Source: an uncultured Dialister sp. (lineage in GTDB: Bacteria; Bacillota; Negativicutes; Veillonellales; Dialisteraceae). From it: a stretch of 64,000 nt of DNA. Made by a program: the position numbers and the translations under genes. Below the pieces are notes generated by a model. It ran no database searches. It had not been told where the DNA came from and was given only the letters and a program-made list of their open reading frames with translations. Shown piece by piece: positions 8,531 through 17,111 of this stretch. The DNA is taken from contig CAKPQG010000005.1 of assembly GCA_934178345.1 (NCBI GenBank), forward strand, positions 1 to 64,000. Direction: 5' to 3'. The first letter of the stretch is position 1, and every line of letters begins with the position of its first letter.

Positions 8531-9949
8531 TTATGCCTCCATCAAAGCGAGCGGGCAGTAAATATCTGCCACGACCATAGAATCCTCATTTTTTAAGCTG
8601 AACTCGCCCTTGAGTTCGATTTCTGCGAGATTTCTGACGATTTGAAGCCCCAGATCAAATGTCTTTGTACCGAAATCTTCCGGCAGCGGGTGTCCGTTAT
8701 TTTTGATATATACATGCAGCCGTCCATGATTGATCTCTGTGCCGACCACCAGCGTACCGCGCGGTATTTCATGAAATCCATGGTCGATCGCATTGTGAAT
8801 GAGTTCATTCGTCGCGATGGCAAGCGGCACGGCCTTTTCGGAATTCACGATCAGAGGTCGCTTTCCTTTTTCACGCACCACATCGATGGGACGAAGCGCG
8901 AGACTGTCGACCGAGAGCTTGCAGATCTTATCGAGAAGCACATCCATATCGATCTGGTCCCCGCTCTGGTTCGCCAGAATGTCGTGGATTTGAGAAATCC
9001 CAAGGATACGGCTGACAGCTCTCTTCAGTGCTTCTTTCGTATCTTCGTCTTTCGAGCGGCGCGCCTGCATGCGAAGCATCCCTGCAATGGTATTCAGGCT
9101 GTTTTTCACGCGGTGATGGATTTCTTTGATGACGGAGTCCTTCACAAGGATCTGCCGCTCTTTTTCGCGGATCGCTGTCACGTCGGTCAGGACGAGCACC
9201 GTCCGCATCACCCGACCTCCAGAAATGATCGGGAGTCCCCAGGCGGAGAGCGTCATATTTTCAGATACTTCATCGCTGAAGGCGGGACGGCCTGTCTTCA
9301 TGACTTCGTCGACCAAGGGGAAGTGGACGATGGTGTGTCCGATGATGCCCTGCTGCTCGACCGCTTCCTTGTCCAGCACAAGATAGAGATCATCGGCCAT
9401 ATCATTCGCATACATGATACGTCCGGCAGCATCGAGGATGATGACGCCGTCCTGTGGCCGGATGCTGTAGTAGTCCTTGCCGGCGAAGGGGACCTGCAGA
9501 GCCAGATTGGCCGTGTCGGTCAGCACCTGCTGCTGGGACAGGGACGCAGAAGCAAAACAGACGACGGCGAAAGGCCGCCCTGCATTGTCGACGATCGGAT
9601 ATGCTGTGACGGCGATTTCCCGTCCCTGATCCAGTTCCTTCCTGCCGACGACCTTGCGCCCTGTCTGGAAGACATTGTCGACGATCGCGAGATCATCGAC
9701 CAGAAAGGTGTCTCCGGCATGGAAAAATGTCGAGCCATGGGTGTAGGATGGCTTCACGGCGGTCAGTATGACGGAGATGTCTTCATTCTTCCCGCGGGCA
9801 CAGAGGTAGACCTGGCTCTTGGAAATATCGGAAGCGCACTGCAGAGCCACCTGCATGTGATCTAAGATTTTTGCCTGTACGCCAGTCAGATCGGTCGTGT
9901 CACGGACCAAAGTATAGAGCTGGCTGACTTCGATTCCTCGGGTCTGCAT
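8531..9949 (-). CDS. Sensor histidine kinase of the HisKA_2 type (PdtaS/EutW-like)
   Basis: Soluble kinase of 472 aa with no membrane segments. An N-terminal GAF-like sensor region (about 10-150, resembling the PdtaS N-terminus) is followed by a PAS domain (about 160-265) and a HisKA_2 dimerisation helix with the phospho-site in KEIHHRVKNSLN (around 276-286). The C-terminal HATPase has N-box NELIHNAIDHGF and FDLGLQIV. This architecture partners with ANTAR regulators, and the ANTAR gene follows immediately. A cytosolic signal (small molecule or redox) is likely. It is preceded by tsaD with 28 bp spacing, making the pair the tail of the t6A operon. Confidence 0.93.
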   Translation of the reverse strand: MQTRGIEVSQLYTLVRDTTDLTGVQAKILDHMQVALQCASDISKSQVYLCARGKNEDISVILTAVKPSYTHGSTFFHAGDTFLVDDLAIVDNVFQTGRKVVGRKELDQGREIAVTAYPIVDNAGRPFAVVCFASASLSQQQVLTDTANLALQVPFAGKDYYSIRPQDGVIILDAAGRIMYANDMADDLYLVLDKEAVEQQGIIGHTIVHFPLVDEVMKTGRPAFSDEVSENMTLSAWGLPIISGGRVMRTVLVLTDVTAIREKERQILVKDSVIKEIHHRVKNSLNTIAGMLRMQARRSKDEDTKEALKRAVSRILGISQIHDILANQSGDQIDMDVLLDKICKLSVDSLALRPIDVVREKGKRPLIVNSEKAVPLAIATNELIHNAIDHGFHEIPRGTLVVGTEINHGRLHVYIKNNGHPLPEDFGTKTFDLGLQIVRNLAEIELKGEFSLKNEDSMVVADIYCPLALMEA

Positions 9950-9977
9950 CGCGTTTCATCCTCTTTTCTTTCGAAAA

Positions 9978-11000
9978 TTACAGCTTCACCTGATCCGCCA
10001 GAAATGGCAGACGGGGATCTGCATTGAGTGTCAGCGGGGCAAAGTCCCCTGCCTGCGCCATGTAGTAGGCACGGCAGCCGATCATCGCCCCATTGTCTGT
10101 GCAGAGGACGGGATCGGGACGGCACATGCGGACGCCGCGCTTGTCACAGGCAGCTTTCAAGGCTTTGCGAAGGCCGCTGTTGGCAGCGACACCGCCGGCC
10201 AGCGCGATGGTCGTAAGACCTGTCGCATCCACGGCGCGCATGGCTTTCTCGACCAGTACATCGACGACGGCTTTCTGGAAAGAGGCGGCCACATCCTTTG
10301 GACGGACCTCTTCTTTCTTCATTTTGGCTGTATTGAGGTAATTGATGACCGCTGATTTCAGTCCGCTGAAGGAGAAATCATAGGTGTGCTCTTTCCCAAG
10401 TCCCATCGGGAAATGGATGGCATCCGGATTTCCTTCCTGTGCCAAGCGGTCGATGTGAGGGCCGCCCGGATAGGGATAGCCCATCACGCGGGCGATCTTG
10501 TCGAAGGCTTCTCCGGCTGCATCATCGCGCGTCTGTCCCAAAAGCTGGAAGGTATTGTAATCTTTCACGATGACGATCATCGTATGCCCGCCGGAAACGA
10601 CGAGTGCAAGGAACGGCGGCTCCAGATCCGGATACTCGAGAAGGTTCGCAAAGATATGCCCTTCCATATGGTTGACGGCGATCAGCGGTTTCCCGAGCGC
10701 CCACGCAGCGGATTTCGCTGCTGCGACACCGACCAGCAGCGCGCCCACGAGCCCCGGTCCCTGCGTCACGGCGATGGCATCGATATCCTGCCAGTCCAGA
10801 TGCGCTTCTTCGAGGGCTTCGATGGCGACAGGAAGTACATCCTCGATATGGTGGCGAGAAGCGATCTCCGGTACGACACCGCCGAATTTCTTATGAATCG
10901 GCACCTGGGTGGAGATCACATCGGATAAGATATGACGCCCATCTTCGATGACTGCGCAGGAAGTCTCATCGCAGCTCGATTCAAAGGCTAGTATTTTCAT
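9978..11000 (-). CDS. tsaD: tRNA N6-threonylcarbamoyladenosine transferase TsaD
   Basis: Transfers the threonylcarbamoyl group from TC-AMP to A37 of ANN-decoding tRNAs, together with TsaB and TsaE, both encoded just upstream. 340 aa with the ASKHA fold: FESSCDETS at the start, the metal-binding HMEGH (111-115), VSGGHT, GEAFDK and the ATP-site AGGVAANSGLR. Length is typical. AAGGAG lies five bases before the ATG. A 168-bp spacer separates it from rimI and holds a GAAGGCGC / GCGCCTTC hairpin that could tune expression. Confidence 0.96.
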   Translation of the reverse strand: MKILAFESSCDETSCAVIEDGRHILSDVISTQVPIHKKFGGVVPEIASRHHIEDVLPVAIEALEEAHLDWQDIDAIAVTQGPGLVGALLVGVAAAKSAAWALGKPLIAVNHMEGHIFANLLEYPDLEPPFLALVVSGGHTMIVIVKDYNTFQLLGQTRDDAAGEAFDKIARVMGYPYPGGPHIDRLAQEGNPDAIHFPMGLGKEHTYDFSFSGLKSAVINYLNTAKMKKEEVRPKDVAASFQKAVVDVLVEKAMRAVDATGLTTIALAGGVAANSGLRKALKAACDKRGVRMCRPDPVLCTDNGAMIGCRAYYMAQAGDFAPLTLNADPRLPFLADQVKL

Positions 11001-11168
11001 GTTGACTCCTTATTTTTATGTTTATGGTATGGAATAGATTCCCGAACATAGGTATACGGGGAATGGCCGAAGGCGCGGCGCCTTCACGATTTTCTGAATC
11101 GCATGGCCCGAAGGAGGGCAGGATGCCTTGAAGGTCTCCCTGTCTCTTAGTTTTTACGTATCCTTTTC

Positions 11169-11627
11169 TCACAGCGCCCTTTCCATCACGTACCCATCCT
11201 CGGCGGGCAGCTCGTAGACCTTCTTTCGGAGGCCCAGATTTTTGAATCCGAAGGTCTCATACATTTTCTGCGCGGATCGATTGCTCACGCGGACTTCGAG
11301 AAACATCGTCTGCATATCGCGCATCCGGGCTTCTTCGATGCCCTTTTGAAGGAGCATGCGTCCGATGCCCTGACGCCGGCTTTCCGGGCGGACGCCGATA
11401 TTCACAAGCTGGCCTTCGCCTGCGATGAACCAGAAACAGCCATAGCCTGTGATGAACCCGTCCTCTTCCGCCACAAGGTAGAAGCTGTGCTCATTTTCCG
11501 TGAGGTCATGATGCACCGTCTCCCTGCGCCACGCATCGGAAAAGCAGAGGCAGCCGATATCATAGATGGCAGGCACATCCTTTTCCTCCGCTTCGCGGAT
11601 CAGGATTTCCCGTGCAGTTTTTCCCAT
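11169..11627 (-). CDS. rimI: Ribosomal protein S18-alanine N-acetyltransferase (GNAT)
   Basis: GNAT acetyltransferase of 152 aa. The acetyl-CoA binding signature is VRPESRRQGIGRMLL (about 79-93), followed by VRVSNRSAQKMYETFGF, typical of RimI. It overlaps tsaB by 28 bp and has GGAGG four bases before its ATG, so it is translationally coupled. Its place between tsaB and tsaD is the classical arrangement. A specific substrate cannot be proved from sequence. Confidence 0.92.
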   Translation of the reverse strand: MGKTAREILIREAEEKDVPAIYDIGCLCFSDAWRRETVHHDLTENEHSFYLVAEEDGFITGYGCFWFIAGEGQLVNIGVRPESRRQGIGRMLLQKGIEEARMRDMQTMFLEVRVSNRSAQKMYETFGFKNLGLRKKVYELPAEDGYVMERAL

Positions 11628-12292
11628 AAGACCTCCGCCTCGCTGCGGCGAATGTAATTCGGAAGAAGGGAGAGCGGATCATCCTTTTCTCCTTTTTCCA
11701 GTCTTGCAAAGGCCGCTGCCGCGACGCTGCCGGCTCTGGCAAGGCGGCTCCTCGCTGGTGCCACGCGGATACCGGCGGATTCGAGCTTTTCCTTATACGT
11801 ATCTGCACATTCACCGACTGCGATGACAGGGCCGCCATGACGGAGAGCCGCTGCAATGACGTCGTCGATGGGCGCTGCTTCTTCCGGCGCTTCCTTCCAG
11901 AATTCGTCAAAAGCGCCGTAAAGCGCTGCATAGACATTGCCCCGCTGGGCATCTTCGAGCGGCAGGATGAAAGCCTCAGCCCCTTCCATATTCCGCGCCA
12001 GTGCCTCCAGCGTATCGACCCCGACGATCGGTACTTTCCAGATATAGGCTGCCATCTTCGCCGTTGCAAGGCCGATGCGGAGTCCGGTGAATGAACCGGG
12101 ACCGATAGAGACGGCGATGGCCGTGATGTCTTCCTTAGATACGCCTGCTTCCTTCATCATGGCGTCCAGATGCGGAATGAGCTGCTCGGAATGGGTCAGT
12201 CTTTTTTGCACCGTCCATTCAGCGACGAGCCTGTCTTTTTCCGCCAGCGCACACGACAGCACAAGGGAAGAGGTATCAATGGCTAGAAGCAT
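11600..12292 (-). CDS. tsaB: tRNA threonylcarbamoyladenosine biosynthesis protein TsaB
   Basis: Inactive ASKHA paralogue of TsaD and scaffold of the t6A complex (230 aa). It begins MLLAIDTSSLVLSCAL and carries the family motif SIGPGSFTGLRIGLATAK. It overlaps tsaE by 17 bp and rimI by 28 bp. AAGGAG is ten bases upstream of the ATG. The C-terminal half is shorter and more divergent than in TsaD, as expected. Confidence 0.95.
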   Translation of the reverse strand: MLLAIDTSSLVLSCALAEKDRLVAEWTVQKRLTHSEQLIPHLDAMMKEAGVSKEDITAIAVSIGPGSFTGLRIGLATAKMAAYIWKVPIVGVDTLEALARNMEGAEAFILPLEDAQRGNVYAALYGAFDEFWKEAPEEAAPIDDVIAAALRHGGPVIAVGECADTYKEKLESAGIRVAPARSRLARAGSVAAAAFARLEKGEKDDPLSLLPNYIRRSEAEVLWEKLHGKS

Positions 12293-12752
12293 AATGTGTA
12301 ATCTCCTTTACGATCGCATCCGGAGCAGCGTCGCTCCATGTGATGCGGATTTCTCTTTCTGTTTCCGAGAGGACACGGATGTCTATATGGATCGCTTCCG
12401 GCGGCACGACATCAGGAAACATGTCTGCCCACTCAGCGACCGTCACGCCGCCCGTGCTGTATTCCTCCCACCCGATATCATAGAGTTCTTCCTCGCGATG
12501 CAGGCGGTAGAAATCAAAGTGCTTCAGGGGGAGCGCGCCCTCATAATAATTCATGATCGTGAATGTCGGGCTCCCGATGACGCCGGAAATCCCCATTCCG
12601 GCAGCGAGTCCCTGCACGAAATGGGTCTTACCGGCGCCTAGATCTCCGGACAGGGCGATGAATTCATCATTCACCGCTGATTTCCCGAGAAATTGTCCAA
12701 GAGCCATCGTCTCATCCACGCTCTTTGTCTGTAGTACTACCTCATGTTTCAT
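12276..12752 (-). CDS. tsaE: tRNA threonylcarbamoyladenosine biosynthesis ATPase TsaE
   Basis: P-loop ATPase (158 aa) that drives turnover of the TsaBD complex. Walker A is LSGDLGAGKTHFVQGLA (about 34-50). Switch-like GVIGSPTFTIMNYY and the C-terminal EWADMFPDVVP are family hallmarks. GAGGTG lies five bases before the start. It overlaps the upstream patatin gene by 11 bp, which places the lipase in the same transcript. Confidence 0.95.
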   Translation of the reverse strand: MKHEVVLQTKSVDETMALGQFLGKSAVNDEFIALSGDLGAGKTHFVQGLAAGMGISGVIGSPTFTIMNYYEGALPLKHFDFYRLHREEELYDIGWEEYSTGGVTVAEWADMFPDVVPPEAIHIDIRVLSETEREIRITWSDAAPDAIVKEITHYASSH

Positions 12753-13650
12753 GGAGCCACCTCATCAGATCTTCATGGCAGGCAAGACCTGCCTCATAGC
12801 CCTCTTTGTGGAGCGCGCGGAGCTTCTCCACATCCTTCTCCGTCCGTGATACGACGACGGGCTTCTTCGGACGGATGACAAAGACGCGCCCTTCTTTTTC
12901 CAGAGAAAGGAGCTTTTCTACTTTTTCATTATATATCGCAGGGATGGCGCACATTTCCCTGACCACCCGCGGATAGTCCTTCCCATAGAGCAGAGAGAGC
13001 AGCGCATGAAATCCGGCAGGCACCGGTTTCTTGCGATAGTTTCTGTCGCGCGTCAGGATGTACACCGGCTTTCGGCAGGGCGCGGGAAGCTCCTCGGGCA
13101 GCGGAACAAAAGGCATGCCGATCCCGCCGTCTACATAGACGCTGTCCTTCAAAGGGACAGGCTTTGAGAAAAGCGGGATCGAGCAGCTGGCTTCTGAAAT
13201 CTTGAAAAATTCCCTGACCGTACACGAGCGGCTCGACACGTAGACCGGCTTTCCCGTGAAGGCATCCGTCATGATGATGTAGAGCGTCTCCTTTGCCTTT
13301 TCCGCGGCTGGAAAATCGTAGGGATCGATCGACTCCGAAAGCTCGCCGAAGATGAAGTGAAAATTGAAATAACTCCCCCGCTTCACCAGATGCCGAAGTC
13401 CCATATAGCGCGGATCCTTCGCAAATCGGGTATTCATCCGAAGACTTCTCCCCCGCTGGTGTGCCAGATAGCACAGCCCCTGCATGGAACCGGCCGAGAT
13501 CCCCATCGAGCAGGGGAAATACAGTCCTTCCTCCATGAAGGCGTCCAAGACGCCGGCTGTGAAGAGCCCGCGCATCGCGCCGCCTTCCATGATGAGCAGA
13601 CTTTGCAAGGCTCCCTGCATTTCACTTTCTTTGTTCCACGCTTCCATCAT
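12742..13650 (-). CDS. Patatin-like phospholipase
   Basis: RssA/YjjU-like acyl hydrolase of 302 aa. It has the oxyanion Gly-rich stretch MEGGAMRGLFTAG (21-33), the nucleophile elbow GISAG (50-54, Ser52) and the dyad Asp in VYVDGG (174-176). No signal peptide is seen, so it is probably cytosolic or membrane-associated. The open frame continues 66 codons upstream, but that stretch is repeat DNA. I chose the ATG after GGGAGGTG, although its 12-base spacing is long; a second ATG ten codons in is possible. It is translationally coupled to tsaE. Confidence 0.88.
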   Translation of the reverse strand: MMEAWNKESEMQGALQSLLIMEGGAMRGLFTAGVLDAFMEEGLYFPCSMGISAGSMQGLCYLAHQRGRSLRMNTRFAKDPRYMGLRHLVKRGSYFNFHFIFGELSESIDPYDFPAAEKAKETLYIIMTDAFTGKPVYVSSRSCTVREFFKISEASCSIPLFSKPVPLKDSVYVDGGIGMPFVPLPEELPAPCRKPVYILTRDRNYRKKPVPAGFHALLSLLYGKDYPRVVREMCAIPAIYNEKVEKLLSLEKEGRVFVIRPKKPVVVSRTEKDVEKLRALHKEGYEAGLACHEDLMRWLHET

Positions 13651-13654
13651 GAAC

Positions 13655-13792
13655 GGATAGGACACCTCCCTAGAAATCAGGTTCGATGGGTTCTGAGGGT
13701 TCCGCGGAGTAGGCGGCGGCTTCGCCGCAAGTATAGTATCGGCGCGCTGCGCCGTCCCCGTTGAACCTATTGAAGCTATAGAACCCGTTTCC
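13655..13792. repeat. Intergenic mosaic repeat between gpmA and the patatin gene
   Basis: GGTTCTGAGGGTTCCGCGG, a GGCGGCGGCTTCGCCGC hairpin, a GGCGCGCTGCGCC palindrome and GTTGAACCTATTGAAG nonamer-like copies. These are all modules found at other intergenic sites. The block immediately follows the gpmA stop. Confidence 0.65.
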
Positions 13793-14545
13793 TTATTTCG
13801 ACCCCTTCGACTGGTTTTTGACCGCATTGATCTTTGCCGCGATGGCATCCTGATCGCCGAGGTAGCTTACATCATGCACCGTGAAGTCTTCATTCAGATG
13901 ATACACGAGCGGCACACCGGTCGGTACATTCATGCCTGCGATCTCTTCATTCGAGATCCCCTCGAGGTGCTTTCGGAGCGCGCGGATGGAATTCCCATGG
14001 GCTGCGATCAGGACTTTCTCGCCCTTTGCGATTTCCGGACGGATCACTTCTTCGAAGTACGGTGCCACGCGTGCGACTGTATCCTTCAGGCATTCTGTCA
14101 GAGGCAGCTGGACTTCATCCTTGAATTTCTGATACGGCGCCTGGTTTTCCGGGCTTCTTGGATCATCTGCCGAAAGAGCCGGCGGACGCACATCATAGGA
14201 ACGGCGCCACAGATGCACCTGCTCTGCGCCATATTTATCCGTGGTTTCCGTCTTGTTCAGCCCCTGCAGCGCCCCGTAGTGACGCTCATTCAGGTGATAA
14301 TTCTTCTCGACCGGGATCCATGTGAGGTCCATTTCATCCAGCACCGTATATGCCGTATGAATGGCACGCTTCAGTACAGACGTATAGCATTTGTCGAAGG
14401 TGAAGCCTTCCTTAGCAAGCAGGCGGCCTGCCTCACGCGCTTCGCTGTAGCCTTTCTCTGTCAGCTCGACGTCCGTCCAGCCGCAGAATAAATTCTTCTG
14501 ATTCCATTCACTTTCTCCATGACGAATGACTACCAGTGTGTACAT
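13793..14545 (-). CDS. gpmA: 2,3-bisphosphoglycerate-dependent phosphoglycerate mutase
   Basis: Interconverts 3- and 2-phosphoglycerate in glycolysis (250 aa). VVIRHGESEWNQKNLFCGW holds the catalytic His9, and LNERHYGALQGLNK and AAHGNSIRALRKHLEG are classical dPGM motifs. The length equals the E. coli type. An AAAAGGAGAAG ribosome site precedes the ATG. A TATAAT box lies in a duplicated TCATATATA sequence about 45 bp upstream, so it may have its own promoter inside the thiL-gpmA spacer. Confidence 0.96.
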   Translation of the reverse strand: MYTLVVIRHGESEWNQKNLFCGWTDVELTEKGYSEAREAGRLLAKEGFTFDKCYTSVLKRAIHTAYTVLDEMDLTWIPVEKNYHLNERHYGALQGLNKTETTDKYGAEQVHLWRRSYDVRPPALSADDPRSPENQAPYQKFKDEVQLPLTECLKDTVARVAPYFEEVIRPEIAKGEKVLIAAHGNSIRALRKHLEGISNEEIAGMNVPTGVPLVYHLNEDFTVHDVSYLGDQDAIAAKINAVKNQSKGSK

Positions 14546-14611
14546 CGTTCTTCTCCTTTTTACAATACCATCGTGGATAGATATCTTCTATTATATATGA
14601 CTTCTATATAT

Positions 14612-14652
14612 GACATCGCCGGATCACCAATGACCAGTCATTCGTCACTAAA
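14612..14652. repeat. GTGACTA-type repeat at the thiL stop
   Basis: Degenerate copies of the heptamer (GTGACGAATGACTGGTCATTGGTGA on the thiL strand) cover the end of thiL. The last two or three codons and the TGA stop lie inside the repeat. Confidence 0.5.
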
Positions 14653-15627
14653 GTGATCATACCCTTTGGCAGCGAGCTTCTTCCGCTTTCCTCGATCCGA
14701 GAGATACACGCATCCCCCGCCAGCTTTGACGACCTGCCCGATCACAGAAATCGGAAGGGATGGATCCAATTTTCGGAGATTCTCTTCCGAAATCGTCCCG
14801 ATGAGTTCATAGTCTTCGCCGCCCGTGAGCGCCCAGTCCACCGGATCCTTTGCGAGGCACGCGCCCAGCTTTGCAGCTTCTACGGAAATCGGAATCTTCT
14901 CGCGGAAAAGCTCGATTTCTACCTGGCTCGCTTTGGCGATCTCATTGATTTCCGAAGAAAGCCCGTCCGAGACATCATTCAAAGACGTCGCGCCGGCTTC
15001 TCTCAGTGCGCTGCCGAGCCTGATCTGCGGACGCGGCCTTTGGTGGCGCTCACAAAGAGAGGGATACTCTTCCGAAAGCCCCGCAAGGAGCGCAGAGAGT
15101 CCGGCGGCCGAGTCACCCAGCGTCTCCGTTGCAAAGACCAGATCGCCTGCGCGCGCCCCGCTTCGCGTGACTGCACGTCCCTTTGGCACCATGCCGACCA
15201 CCGTCCCCGTGAGGATGACCCCGCAGGGAGAGCCCGTGACATCGCCGCCCAAGAGATTCACGCGATAGGATGAGCAGCACGCGCGGATCCCTTCATAGAG
15301 CGACTCCACCCAGGATACCGGAAGATTCTCAGGGAGCGCCGCCGAGATGACGAATCCGATCGCCTCTGCGCCCATCGCTGCCATATCACTGAAATTCGAA
15401 GCGCAGAGCTTGTATCCGACATCGGAAGGATGCATCGTTTTCTTGATGAAATGGATCCCTTGCACCATCGTATCTGTAGAAATCACCTGATCATAGCCCG
15501 AGGGCACCATGTACACCGCCCCATCATCGCCCGAGCCGATCACGACCAGCTCCGGCCGATAGATGAGATCCTTCGCGATGCGATCGATCAGACCGAATTC
15601 ACCGACATCTTTGATGGTTTCTTCCAT
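14638..15627 (-). CDS. thiL: Thiamine-monophosphate kinase
   Basis: Phosphorylates thiamine monophosphate to the pyrophosphate cofactor (329 aa, AIR-synthase/PurM fold). Motifs: VIGSGDDGAVYMVPSG, ISTDTMVQGIHF, NLLGGDVTGSP, NDVSDGLSSEI and LTGGEDYELIGT. AAGGAGG lies six bases upstream of the ATG. It follows pncA by 48 bp on the same strand, giving a small cofactor-salvage pairing (NAD and thiamine). The C-terminal few residues are encoded by repeat sequence. Confidence 0.95.
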   Translation of the reverse strand: MEETIKDVGEFGLIDRIAKDLIYRPELVVIGSGDDGAVYMVPSGYDQVISTDTMVQGIHFIKKTMHPSDVGYKLCASNFSDMAAMGAEAIGFVISAALPENLPVSWVESLYEGIRACCSSYRVNLLGGDVTGSPCGVILTGTVVGMVPKGRAVTRSGARAGDLVFATETLGDSAAGLSALLAGLSEEYPSLCERHQRPRPQIRLGSALREAGATSLNDVSDGLSSEINEIAKASQVEIELFREKIPISVEAAKLGACLAKDPVDWALTGGEDYELIGTISEENLRKLDPSLPISVIGQVVKAGGGCVYLSDRGKRKKLAAKGYDHFSDE

Positions 15628-15675
15628 GAAAATCCTCCTTCCGTGCCACTCTTCGAGCTGCTGGTGGTGCGAAGT

Positions 15676-16233
15676 TCAGGCTTTCACCAGCTTGACCCCG
15701 AGGGCTTTCAGCTCTTCAAGCGCCTTTTTATGATCCTCTTCAGCGACCCAGCCCAGACCGGGGACCAGAAGCGTCACACTCCGGCCTGACTGCAGCAGAG
15801 ACAGTACCGTCTCCTTCACGCAGTACTCTGAAGCGATACCGCCCACATAGACATGAGAGGAAGCGACGTCATGCAGCGCCTTTCCTTCCGCGTTCACCCC
15901 ATGGAAAGCAGAGTACTCTTCGACATCATCTCTCACCCCTTTGAGGAAGAGATTTTCCTTCGATGGACGATTCGCTTCCCGCTTGATATCCCGCGCGAAA
16001 GAGGGATCGAGCGCCGCCCCCTCGGTGCCGGCCACGCAATGGACCGGCCAGATGCCGCCATTCTTTTTGAAAGATCCATTCGTCTCACTGTGCCAGTCAG
16101 ACGTATACAGCGCGCGAACTTCATGCGTATTGATGAAATCGACCAGCCATGCCACTGCCTCATGGCTGTGAGCGCAGGCCAGCGTGCCATCAATAAAATC
16201 ATACTGACAGTCTACTATGATCAGATCATCCAT
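15676..16233 (-). CDS. pncA: Nicotinamidase (isochorismatase-like cysteine hydrolase)
   Basis: Hydrolyses nicotinamide to nicotinate for NAD salvage (185 aa). The catalytic triad is visible as Asp8 (IIVDCQYDF), Lys98 (LFLKGV) and Cys138 (ASEYCVKET). Metal ligands appear in TSDWHSE (Asp46, His48) and WPVHC (His65). A cis-peptide-like GGIASEYC is present. GGGAGG precedes the ATG by eight bases. The metal-binding residues favour nicotinamidase over a generic isochorismatase. Confidence 0.93.
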   Translation of the reverse strand: MDDLIIVDCQYDFIDGTLACAHSHEAVAWLVDFINTHEVRALYTSDWHSETNGSFKKNGGIWPVHCVAGTEGAALDPSFARDIKREANRPSKENLFLKGVRDDVEEYSAFHGVNAEGKALHDVASSHVYVGGIASEYCVKETVLSLLQSGRSVTLLVPGLGWVAEEDHKKALEELKALGVKLVKA

Positions 16234-16313
16234 ATGATGAGCCTCCCGTATTTGAAATGAAATGATTTTTACACTACCTTCTTATTTTAACATATTCGAA
16301 GAAAGATGCATAA

Positions 16314-16350
16314 AAAAAGTGCGCGGTGCATGAAACATCATGCACCGCGC
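16314..16350 (-). terminator. Strong rho-independent terminator reading leftward
   Basis: A 13-bp perfect stem (GCGCGGTGCATGA / TCATGCACCGCGC) with loop AACA and a T7 run on the minus-strand side. It is upstream of pncA, so it must end a transcript coming from the 16.4-17.1 kb interval. No convincing protein gene lies there, which supports a non-coding transcript. Confidence 0.85.
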
Positions 16351-16383
16351 GCCCTCTCCGATGGCAGATGAAAGCTCTGCTTG

Positions 16384-16475
16384 AATTAGGAATTAGGAGT
16401 GAAGGTGGCGGCTTCGCCGTGAGTATATGGGGCGATGCCCGAAAGCAGTATGCAAGTTACTAGTCACTTGAGGCT
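16384..16475. repeat. Intergenic mosaic repeat (GGCGGCTTCGCCG and TAGTCAC modules)
   Basis: GAATTAGGAGTGAAGGTGGC, a GGCGGCTTCGCCGTGAGTAT block, GGCGATGCCCGAAAGCAGTA and a short ACTAGTCACTTGAGGCTCC array. These are the same modules in the same order as at 19640, 32770, 47225 and 56530. Confidence 0.75.
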
Positions 16476-16620
16476 CCTAATCTCTGGCTGCTTCAAGACG
16501 CCAGTCACCTACAGCCAAAAAGTATACATCATCTAAACCCCTGTATTTACCGCATGAATGGTATGTCTGAACTTCTTGCAATTCATAAAACGAACTACAT
16601 CTTGCGTTGCTAATATTTTC
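16476..16620 (-). other. Open-frame stretch, possible gene remnant
   Basis: A low-GC patch that is open on the minus strand from the TAG at 16618 to a TAG near 16476. The readable frame includes SSFYELQEVQTYHSCGKY and DDVYFLAVGDW. It is in the same frame as a 165-codon ORF to its right, interrupted by the TAG. I do not recognise it. It could be the relic of a lost gene or chance. Confidence 0.2.
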
Positions 16621-16857
16621 CTACTTGCTTTTTCCTCTAGAACGTAGTACCATATAAGCATGAAGCAGGGACATATCTGAACATGTTCCCCGGACGGACG
16701 GTTTCTCCGATTTCCAGAATTCTCTAAGCGCTACGAGATCACAGGGAGAGCCGGACCGGAAAGGGCAGATCTGCAGAATGCACCTTGCATCATCGGATGG
16801 GTCAGAGGAAGCGTACAGCCTGCTGCCGATATCCATTTTAGGCTGACAAGTAAGAAA

Positions 16858-17032
16858 AATGAATATCCGGAAGCATGGCTTTTCCACTTCCCTGTCCTCT
16901 GCGAGGCCGGGTTCCGACGATAGCACAGGCCCTCCCGCACTTCGGTGCTCATGGACGACCGTCACCGATTCCGAGCTCCGCCTGCATCGGGCACAGGTGG
17001 GAAGCCTTTTCCGGATGTTTTTTATGCTATTT
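16858..17032 (-). ncRNA. Candidate structured RNA with a long closing stem (6S-like rod)
   Basis: On the minus strand ATCCGGAA (around 17015) pairs with TTCCGGAT (around 16866). Inside it are GGCTT/AAGCC, CCAC/GTGG and CTGT/ACAG, and there are internal hairpins GCAC-CGAA-GTGC and CCTC-GCA-GAGG. The 3' strand is followed by ATTCATTTTT. Total size is about 155-175 nt, and no protein is convincing on either strand. The closed-rod outline suggests a 6S-type RNA, but I cannot confirm the conserved central bubble, so the class is uncertain. Confidence 0.4.
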
Positions 17033-17048
17033 TCTCTATAAAGAAAGA

Positions 17049-17085
17049 AAAGCGGCATCCCGCGCAACTTCCGGGATGCCGCTTT
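17049..17085. terminator. Bidirectional rho-independent hairpin
   Basis: 14-bp stem AAAGCGGCATCCCG / CGGGATGCCGCTTT with T-rich flanks on both strands (T5 on the plus strand, TTTTCTTTCTTT on the minus strand). It sits between the candidate RNA and the carbonic anhydrase promoter and insulates the two. Confidence 0.75.
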
Positions 17086-17111
17086 TTCGCTTGGCCGGAT
17101 CCGCCATGTCC

